Source: Flaveria trinervia (Eukaryota; Streptophyta; Magnoliopsida; Asterales; Asteraceae). Taken from it: DNA of 64,000 nt. The notes under the pieces are model-generated. The model was given only the letters and a program-made list of their open reading frames with translations, was not told the DNA's origin and ran no database searches. The stretch covers positions 108,531,706 through 108,595,705 of the forward strand of contig CM046442.1 in the NCBI GenBank assembly GCA_025506515.1. The letters are read 5' to 3'. A program made the translations under genes and the position numbers. Shown piece after piece: positions 55,145-64,000 of the stretch (within the stretch, counting starts at the first letter, position 1; every line of letters begins with the position of its first letter).

Positions 55145-57494
55145 GATGAATTGCATATGCATTTACAAGTATCAAGATATTTACAAGTGTAAGTTTATAA
55201 GGTTAACATGTTTCACCCTAAAAGGTGTGAAATGAAATAAAAAGGGGCATGGAGAACTCACGTGCTATAGATGCATTTAAGATAACAATAAGAAGATAAG
55301 ATTACTCCAATGTTTCCTTCACGATTCAACATAAGGGTTGATGTCTTAGAGTTAGAATAATGATATGATTCAAGAGAAAATATGAATTAGGGTTCATTTA
55401 GAATTTGGGGGTTTTAATAATTAAGTCAAATAAAATAAAATAATGCAATCGATTATGTTTTGTTTGAATAAAGATGGAATAAATCAATTAAGATTGGGAA
55501 TGATAAGGAATGATTCAATAATTTAATTTATTGATTTAATACAGATTAAGTGTAATGTGTGAAAAGAAATAATTAATTTAATAATTAATTATTTAAAATT
55601 TGATAATGATAATTAATTGAATACTTGTTTAAATGACTTTAAAATTATTTAAATCATTTTATAAACTTGTGAACTTTTGAATGATTTTTTATAAGGTCTT
55701 ATAATATCAAAACCTTAAAAATAAGAATATAGTATAATAGAAAAGTATATTGTTTTATAACTTTTCAAGAATTTAAATAAAAATTTAAGGAATAAATTTA
55801 TTAACTATTTATGATGGAACATGGTTAAATGAATAGATGAATATTTAATAATTTAAAAAATTATATAAATAACTTATTTTAATAATTAATATTTAACATG
55901 TAAGTTTATAATGTTTTAAAATAACCTAAATTTAAACCATAATAGATTTATTGCCTTTAAAATACATAAAAGAATTAATAATGCTTTTAAAACTTTTATT
56001 ATTCTTTTAAGTAATTAAATTTAAAATCCTGAGTTTTTAAAACCTTTAAAATTAATTTAATATTTTCTGAAATGTTTTAGTTACAAAAAAGTTTTTATTT
56101 TGATTTATTAACATATAATAATTTTCTGAATTATAAAATGTTAAAAAAACTAATTAAAACAATTAATGGTGGAGGCCCAGTTCGAACCCGGGACCTCATG
56201 CCTAGTGATGTTACGAGTTACCAGTCGGGCTAAAGCCCAGATGTGTTTAAAAGTTCCCTTTAAAATGTTTAAAACATTAATTGCTTAAATTCCCCAAACC
56301 CATTTGAACCCTAGTTTGATCTTGATCCAAATTGAATCCCAATTTGCTAATGATAGTTGCAATAAGTTTAGGGCTATTGTTTAACACATCAAAATGATTG
56401 TAAAGGTAGGATCAATTTACCTTTTCGAGATCAAAATGATGAAAGTAATAAGAAGCTCATGTCGCGACCGAGAAGAAAGAGATTTAGATGCGACTGCCGA
56501 TAGTAATCAAATTCCTTTCGTATGAAGCTTCAAAGAGTGTTTATGATTCAAAGTCCTCAATTAATTCAGAGTTATAATGCATCGAGGACAGCTGTCGACT
56601 AAATCGCAGGTCCAAAATGAAGTTGATGATCGATGGTGATTGAAATCAGTTTGGGTGTGCATTATATGAGTAATTGGTGAATCACATAGGTTTAAGGGAT
56701 TGATTAGAACATTTCCTTCATTCAAATAGATGTAATTTGAATAGTTTCAAGATCAACGAGTTATGGAAATTGAATTGATGATTTCGGTTTTGATTTCATG
56801 TGTTAATAGTCGAATAATCACAATTAAGTAGAGGTTAAGTTCAAAACTATTGCACAATACTTATGGTTCGGTTTAATTTCATTTTAATTAAGCGTTTTGG
56901 TGGATTTGAGGGTCGCAGGAGATGGTGGCCGGAGGTAGTGTCCGGAACAGGGGTACAACGGGGATGGGTTGGGTTTTAAACAAATTTTACATTTTTGGTC
57001 CTTGTAGTTTTAAGAGGTTATCATTTTATGTAAAAGCTTTTAGATTAAGTTTTAGAAATTACAAAATAAACCCTAGACTTATAAAACTAGTTTGAATAAT
57101 ATATCCAAATAATTATTTATTAATCTTTATAACTTTTGTAAGCTTGTAAACTTTATAATTTGATTAATTATTTTCACTTAATTAAATTAATCATTACTAA
57201 TAAAGCTTTATAAGTTTATTGAAATTAATTTTATAACTTTATAAATTTTAATAAGACTTTTACATTTAGTTATTTATTGTAAATAATTAATAAGACTTTA
57301 GAACATTATGAAAAAGAATTATTTATAATCCATAAATTATTACAAGTTGTTTAGATGATTAATAAATGAATAATTCACAATATAAATTGTACATTTAATG
57401 CATTTGATCCATTAAAATTATTAAAATAATTAATAATGTTAATTCAAAATGGGTTCGGGTTTGGGTTTTAACTTGAAAATTGACGGATGTTACA
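55145..57494 (-). repeat. Solo gypsy LTR 'H', segment 3 of 3
   Basis: Resumes H with TTAACATGTTTCACC, paralleling A's LTR near 5800. It ends GACGGATGTTACA (57494) followed by CCTAT. It contains a diverged tRNA-like segment at 56176-56235 (minus strand TAGCCCGACTGG then GGGTTCGAACTGGG) and a CGGAG-rich patch near 56930. No gene or internal retrotransposon sequence is present, so H is a solo LTR of about 2.9 kb. Confidence 0.82.
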
Positions 57495-57947
57495 CCTATC
57501 TCCAACTAAGCTTGACACTGATTTATTATGTTGTCTACTTATTTTTTGCATGAAACAATATAAAATATATACACATTATATGTTTTTGTAATAGTTAACA
57601 TTATTAACTTTCAATGACCCAAATAATAACATTTTTAACTTTTAATGACCTAAATGTAGATGCAAGCTCAACTCTAGTCTTTTGTAGAGAAAATGAAGAC
57701 CAAGTTAAGTTTGCTCATAACAAAGATGAAATAACACTACTAAGCAATTAGGTATTTAGAAACCACAATTTAGATGTAAAGCGACTAATATTTGTCCCAA
57801 ATTTACTAAATGTTACGCACTAGCAAAATATCTAAATTATGTGGGTGGATTAAAAGTAAAATAGATATTTAATCAAAAAGTCTAAAAAGTATTGTATGCT
57901 TTACATGTATCCTTTTGCTATTGTAAAGGGGAGAACACTTTGGTCAC
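57495..57947. other. Intergenic remnant between solo LTR H and element D
   Basis: AT-rich. The first 35 bases continue the transposase-like remnant of 4440-4742 on the minus strand. Two near-identical 'ATT.TTAACTTT.AATGACC.AAAT' phrases occur at about 57601-57655. Nothing else recognisable. Confidence 0.5.
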
Positions 57948-59958
57948 TATAACACCGGGATTTTAAGAATAAAAGTGAAGAAAAGAAGAAAATATAATAA
58001 AATGCAAGTAGAGGGGTTAAATATATAAAAGGTACACAATATATTATTATTTTGTACAAAAGTAGCATCGCCACCTATGCTATGCCACTTTTCACCTTTC
58101 TACCGATTGTAGAGAGAGAAAGAAGCAGAGAAAAGCTTTTGGGTTTGAAGAAGAAGAACAAAAATTCAAATTCAACGTAAGAATTTAGTGTTTTTAAATG
58201 TTTTTGGCCAGCCTATGCCTCGGTTGTATGCTTATGTGTGTTTATGTGTTCGGGTGTGTGTGTTTTTGGTGGGTTTCTAGGTGGTTGAACTCAATTTAAA
58301 TTCGGGTGTGAAGGGTCTACACGAAGTTGCATAAGCTGAGTTCTAGAAACCCCTTTTTATATGTTTTAACTGATTTTGGGGCTGGAAATGCATGTGTAAA
58401 CGTTTTTATAAATGTGGGTTTTGATACTTGTGGGTATGTGTTTGTGTGAATGTGGGTGGGTTATAATTTGGGTGATTATGATTTTATGATTGTGCTATGT
58501 TCATGTTTTAATACTTTGAATGCTAGAACTAGGCTTTAAACATAATGTATGTTGAATAGGGACTGAATTATGATGATAATAGTGTGAGTTAGTTGCCCAT
58601 GGGCTTGGATTGGCCCATGTGCCTAACGGTCGAATTTGCCTAAGTATAGTCCAATACGCCCAAATCCCATGCGCTTGAAAAGCCCATGCGCATAAGCACT
58701 CATACCTTGCATAGTGCTCTCGCGCCTAGGAATTTGCCCAGTAGACCAAGTGTTGGGTCATGCGTCCAAATAGTGCCCATCCACCTGAAAGTTCCCTATG
58801 CGCCTAAGTGTTCTCATGTGCCCAGAAGGTCATGCGCCTGCACAGTGCCCATGCGCCTAAGATTTAGGATATTTTATGAGTTTTAGGAAAATATAAATTG
58901 CAGGCTTTGACTTGGGAGGTTCTTGGGAGTGATGTAAGTTGACTTTGTGATATGATGGATGTTATGGGTTATGTTATGTATGATGATATGTGATGATGTA
59001 TGCTTATGGATGTTATGTTACTTATGTTCCTTATTATAATATTTCTGTGGCTTTACGTGGTATGATTATGAAAGTAAATGGAAAGTATTATGTAACATAA
59101 AATGGAAGATAATGAAACGAGGAACGTAAATAATGAAAGAATGCATGAATTAATGAATGAATGAAAGTAATAAAAAGTCTTGAAAGTAATGTATGGAGGT
59201 TCACACCCAATGAAGGGTGTTAGCTTAACTATGTGTGGGTTAGCTACCCCGAAAGGATGCACACTAGGGTCTAATCTTAATGATTGACATATGTATGGAC
59301 CCTTGCTGCTTATCCCGGTATTGTGATCAGGCCACCAGGAAATATGTATGGGACTCTATTTATAGACTTTGGCCTAGTACCCCCTTTACGCATGATAGTG
59401 GGGTATATCGCATGGCATTGGTCTAAAATGAAAGATGAATGATAATGATGAGTGTACTTGTCCCAGGCCTAAGGTTAAGCTTCATGCATAATTTTCGGGA
59501 TACAGTACATGTCATTGGAAGATAACGAATGATGAAGGATAATGATAAGCTATTATTACCTATGTGTAGGTTTGATGTATGATCACGTATGGAAGTAAAT
59601 AATGGTTTTACATGATGGAAAAGTATTTTATTTTATAAAACTAGAACTCACTCAGCAACGCTGACTTTTATGTGTTTCTAGTTGGTAGGTAGATGTTGCT
59701 GATGACGGCACGGGGCAACTACTTGGATTATTTTGGATGGCATCCATTTCACGTTATGATAATGTTTTTTTGATCTAATACAAATAATAATATTTTGTAA
59801 CTTAATAATATTGTATTAGTTTGCAAAAGCAATTATATATAAACAAAATGGTTTGTTTAAAAGAATTCTGCTGTGATGTTTTAGAAATTTTAATGTATAG
59901 TTTATGTTTTATGTGTGATGATTGTCCAACTGTGAGCGTCCCTGGAACAGGCGTTACA
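57948..59958 (+). repeat. Element D 5' LTR (gypsy)
   Basis: About 2,011 bases, TATAACACCGGGA…GGCGTTACA. The start looks like a mutated TGTAACACC (second base G to A). It is followed by a tRNA-Met PBS. 58597-58862 holds about 13 copies of a CCCATGCGCCTAA-type motif. The matching 3' LTR is outside the window, so the left boundary is unconfirmed. Confidence 0.75.
58597..58862 (+). repeat. CCCATGCGCCTAA-type motif array in element D LTR
   Basis: Degenerate units at roughly 20-base spacing: CCCATGTGCCTAA, CCCATGCGCTTGAA, CCCATGCGCATAA, CCTATGCGCCTAA, TCATGCGCCTGCA, CCCATGCGCCTAAG. The core CCATGCGCCTAA is identical to a motif in the LTR of copia element E. Confidence 0.8.
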
Positions 59959-59961
59959 AGT

Positions 59962-59975
59962 TGGTATCAGAGCCA
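59962..59975 (+). other. Element D primer-binding site
   Basis: TGGTATCAGAGCCA three bases after the LTR end; initiator tRNA-Met type. Confidence 0.92.
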
Positions 59976-60256
59976 AAGTTTAAGTGAAATGGGTTAAAAT
60001 TTTCAAAAGAAACTTAAACTGAAAAGGGACGAAGTGAAGGGATACCAATCTGTGTAGCTATGTGCCATTAGGTATTTTCTTTAAAATAACCGGCATTACA
60101 TGTACATATTATTTGATCCGTTTTCCTTAATACATTTAGATAATGATGTAGTTAGGATAGTAAGTGCTTGGGGTATGAAGAGTAAAGTAAGTGGCTAAAC
60201 TGAGATATTACCTTGATTGACCGTGTTAGTATTTGAATCTTATAATGTGTTAGAGG

Positions 60257-61570
60257 ATGACCGGCGGTAGATCTTCTCTGGCTTCTCGAGGTGGAGGCCG
60301 TGGTGGACGTGGTGATGGACCACAGGGCTACGAGAGGAAGGCCTAGAGCTGAAGAAGTTGCCCATGAAGTGCCCGAGACCCCTCATCCAGAGGGTGGTGA
60401 CAAGAGTGCTAACTTAAGGGCCTGAATGAAGGAGGCATGGTGGAAGAGGTTCACCAAGTCATGCAGACGATCTTACCTTTTGTGGTGACTAAAGTAATCA
60501 AATCTGTGCGGGAAGGAGAAAGGAAGGAGAGGAACAGGTCTTCGAGATAAGGAGACCAACCGAAGAACGAGACGGTTGTCTCCACTAATGAGGAAGAAGA
60601 AGAAGAGCTTGTGCCGGAGACAACATGAGGCTGTAACTATGGGGCATTTCAAAGATGCAAGCCCCAGACTTTTGATGATAATGGCACTATTGCTCCTGCT
60701 TACCGGCGGATGAGAGAGCTGGAACCGTTCTAGATATCAGCGAGTGTAGTGAAGATTAGAAGGTGAAATTTTCCATTCACTCGTTTGTGGACTCAGCCCT
60801 ATATTGGTAGGACAATATCATCTAGGCCGAGGGTAGTATGGTGATTGGCAGGATGAGGTGGAGTGAGTTGAAGAAGCTAGTGATCGAGGAGTTGTGTCCT
60901 CACAGGGAGCTCGATAAGGTTGAGAGGGAGTTCCTACAGCTGGAGGTGGGAACCATGACACATCAGCAATACACCACTAAGTTTCATGAGATGGCATAAC
61001 TTGTGCCAGAACAGGAGACACCCTTGTCACAGATGATCAAAAGATACATTCAGGGCTTTCCGGTGGATATTCGTAGACATATGATCGCCGCCCGACCGAG
61101 CACGTTTAGGTCAATGGTTGATTTAGAAGGAAGACTATATGATGAAAGAGAGGTAGTGGTGGCTAAGGTTTGCAAGAAAGGTGGTGGTGACTAGAATTGG
61201 AATGGGAAGAGGTTTTGACGAGGTGGCGCCCCGACAGACAACAAGAATGCACGGATGGATGACCGGCGGGTGGTCACATTTGGTGCGGGGTCGAAGAGAT
61301 ACGGCACATGTGGAAAGGAGCATATCGAAGAATGTAGGTGGGGATCGAATGTATGCTTTAAATGTGGGAGGACGGGACATATAGCAAAGGATTGTCGTGT
61401 GGCCAAATGTTTTAATTGTAGCGGTAAGGGCCACATGAGTCGGGAATGCAAGAAGCCGAGGGCTGAGAGTTCCGAGGCAGGGAAGATGACCAGGATCGTG
61501 GGGCAGAGGGCGAGCGCCAAGGCATTCACGATGAATCAGGAGGAGGCTAGGACGGACACTGATGTTGTGT
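60257..61570 (+). pseudogene. gag: Element D gag (frameshifted)
   Basis: ATG at 60257, MTGGRSSLASRGGGRGGRGD, frameshifted soon after. The capsid-like block at 60880-61190 has KLVIEELCPHRELDKV, VGTMTHQQYTTKFHEM and MIKRYIQGFPVDIRRHMIAA. A zinc-knuckle region at 61300-61460 has CFKCGRTGHIAKDC and CFNCSGKGHMSREC, plus an upstream partial CGKEHIEEC. It resembles gag of Tekay/Del-like gypsy elements. Confidence 0.85.
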
Positions 61571-64000
61571 CAGGTATGTTTCTAGTAATTCAAACTCTTG
61601 CTTATGTGTTATTTGATTCTGGTGCTAGTAAGAGTTTTATTTATACTGTTTTCTAGTTTTAAACTACCTATTATTAGAGGAGTATTGATAAGCCCTTCAA
61701 TGTAGAAATTGCCATTGGTAAGTCTACTAGAATTGTTGACCTAATAGAGGGTTGTGATATAGAACTTGAAGGTCAAAATTCCTTGCTAGACTATTTATGA
61801 TGACGTTAGGCAGATTTCGCGTAGTCCTAGGAATGGATTGGTTGGCGGACTACGAGTTGAATATCATATGTCGCAAGAAGATAATCCGATTGACAACGCC
61901 TGTCGGGAGTTCGGTGATGGTTTATGGTGATCGAGTCACTATGATTCCGAAGGTGAATTCAATGGCGGTGGCGGGAAAGTGCATAAGGCGTGGATGTACT
62001 GCCTATCTGGCCTACATGAAGGATGTAGATGCACCAACACTGCAACAATCAGATGTATCAGTTTTGTGTGACTTTCTGGACGTGTTTCTAGAAGATATAC
62101 CAGGCGTGCCACCGGACCGCGAGATCGAGTTCCAGATTGACTTAATACCGGGTGCCCAACCTATTGCTAAGGTGTCGTATCAGTTGTCGCTGACTGAGAT
62201 GAAGGAATTCATGGAGCAACTACAAGAACTGCTTGATAAGGGATTCATTAGTCCGGGTATCTCTCCTTGGGGTGCTCCGATCATATTCGTAAAGAAGAAT
62301 GATGGTAGTATGGGGATGTGTATTGATTACGGAAGCTGAACAAGTTGATGGTGAAGAATCAGTATCCATTGTCGAGGATTGATGACCTGTTTGATGAGCT
62401 CCAAGGTGCCAGTTGGTTCTCGAGGATAGATCTTCAATCTGGCAACCATCAACTGAAGTTGAAGGAGCAAGATATTCCTAAACATCTTTTTGCATGTGGT
62501 TTGGACATTATGAGTTTCTCGTCATGTCTTTTGGTTTAACAAACACGCCAACTACTTTTATGGACTTGATAAACCGAGTGTGTCGGCTGATGTTGGATAA
62601 AACAGTGATTGTGTTCATCGATGATATCCTGATTTATTCAAATATCGAGGAGGAGCATGGCGGTCACATTCGAGAAGTGTTAGAGACGCTGAAAAAGGAG
62701 AAGCTGTATGCTAAGTTCTATAAGTGGCGTTCTAGTTACGCGAGGTTTAGCTTTTGGGTCACGTGGTGAATCTTGAGGGGATTATGGTGGACCCGACCAA
62801 AGTTGAAGCTGTGATACAATGGAAGTCTCCAAAGACACCATCCGAGATTCGTACTTCTTAGGGTTGGTGGGCTATATAGGAGATTCATCCAAGACTTCTC
62901 CAAGATAGCTTTTCCATTTACCAAGTTGACCCATAAGGATATGAAATTTGTGTGGGGTCAAGAGCAAGAGAAGTATTTTGTGGAGCTAAAATCAAGGTTG
63001 ACTCAGGCTCCTGTCATGTCATTACCCGAAGGAAGCGAGGATTTGATGGTTTATTCAGATGCTTCTTACTCGGGGTTAGGTTGTGTGTTGATGCAGCGAG
63101 GAAATGTTATAGCAACAATTGAAAGTTCATAAGGTCAATTATCCTACTCACGACTTTAGGCTAGCAGCTATGATCTTTGCATTAAAGATTTGGAGGCACT
63201 ACCTATATGGAACGAAATGCAAAATCTTCACGGACCATAAGAGTTTGAAGTACTTCTTCGAGAAAAAGGACCTAAACATGAGGCAGAGGCGATGGTTAGA
63301 GCTCATAAAGGATTGTGATTGTGAGATCTATTACCATCTGGGCAAGGCCAACATGGTGGTGGATGCCCTTAGCAGAAAAGAAAGGCCTGAATCAATTTAG
63401 GTGAAGGCTTATTAGTTAGTGATGACCTTTGATGTGCTGAAGCAGGTCAGGGAGTTTCAAGATGAGGCGTTGAAAGAAGATCGACTTAACTCCGAAAGGA
63501 TGAGACGTATGGTCATAAAATTGGGTGAAAACACACTCGGTGTTAGAACGCAGTTCAGAAGAATGTGGATCCCTCGTTCGTTATGGAGGCTTACGTGGGA
63601 AGATCATTGACGAAGCTCATAAGACTCGATACTTCATTCATCCAGGTGCGACTAAGATGTATCAGGATATGAAGAAAGATTACTAGTAGCCGGGCATGAA
63701 ACGCGATATGGTAGAGTATGTGAGTAAGTGCCTTACTTGATTGCAAGTGAAGGCAAGCATCAGAAGCCATACGGGAAGATTCAACCGTTGGATATACCGG
63801 AGTGGAAGTGGGAGCATATCATCATGGACTTTATCACGAAATTACCGTGTACTGCGAGAGGGTATGATGCTATATGGGTGATAGTGGACCGCCTGATGAA
63901 AAGTGCCCACTTCCTACTGATCCACGAGACATATTCATCCGAGAGGTTGGCAGATTTGTTCATTGAAGAGATTGTGACTCGTCATGGTGTGCCGGTGTTT
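61571..64000 (+). pseudogene. pol: Element D pol, 5' part (runs off the window)
   Basis: Protease VLFDSGASKSFI near 61609 and VVLGMDWLADYELN near 61820. RT 62040-62770: FLEDIPGVPPDREIEFQIDL, LDKGFISPGISPWGAPI, YPLSRIDDLFDELQGASW, VFIDDILIYS near 62610. RNase H: YSDASYSGLGCVLMQRGN, TDHKSLKYFFEKKDLNMRQ, NMVVDALSRKE. Integrase from about 63640 with MDFITKLPCTARGYD and IWVIVDRL, ending mid-domain at 64000. Frameshifts near 62335, 62490, 62740, 62860, 63115 and 63590 break it. Confidence 0.9.

Overview
This window is plant nuclear DNA, most likely from a composite (Asteraceae) or similar large-genome eudicot. The intergenic DNA is AT-rich. One host gene has plant-type GT-AG introns. Nearly everything else is LTR retrotransposons whose primer-binding sites match plant initiator tRNA-Met (TGGTATCAGAGC). 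The family-level taxonomic guess is inference from element style; nothing in the window proves a species.

Layout. (1) 1-3235: the 5' six exons of a neprosin-family gene on the minus strand, with flanking AT-rich DNA. (2) 3236-4742: a decayed CACTA-like DNA transposon end, apparently interrupted by a small Helitron-like element. (3) 4743-57494: one nest of retrotransposons. The oldest layer is a solo gypsy LTR ('H', minus, TSD CCTAT), now split into 4743-5156, 27732-27909 and 55145-57494. Two elements are inserted in it: gypsy 'A' (5157-27731, minus strand, 2.7-kb LTRs) and a long copia element 'C' (27910-55144, plus, TSD GATGA). A contains a 5S-bearing Cassandra-type TRIM segment next to its primer-binding site, and gypsy 'B' (13531-24950, plus, TSD GGACT) sits inside that segment. 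C has a second long copia element 'E' (29254-43152, plus, TSD GAAAC) inserted in its gag gene, plus another LTR-like fragment 'F' (about 44367-45219). (4) 57948-64000: the 5' LTR, gag and most of pol of a further gypsy element 'D' (plus), cut by the window edge.

No retrotransposon here has an intact gag-pol. A, B and D read as Tekay/Del-like chromovirus gypsy elements: gag with zinc knuckles, DTG-type protease, RT with FIDDIL, RNase H, then integrase, with a degenerate chromodomain-like tail visible in A and B. C and E have copia order (integrase before RT) and resemble the SIRE/Maximus type, with a long extra ORF between RNase H and the 3' LTR.

Most notable observations: the Cassandra segment lies exactly between A's PBS and A's leader, as a one-LTR circle recombined through the shared PBS would leave it. 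The accessory ORF of E is a single frame of about 1,080 codons across an in-frame 146-bp intron with a TACTAAC branch site. B carries an extra coiled-coil/acidic ORF before gag. Several unrelated elements carry arrays of short degenerate motifs in their LTRs and untranslated regions, including one core shared between a copia and a gypsy LTR. A/H-family LTRs contain a tRNA-like T-arm/box-B sequence.
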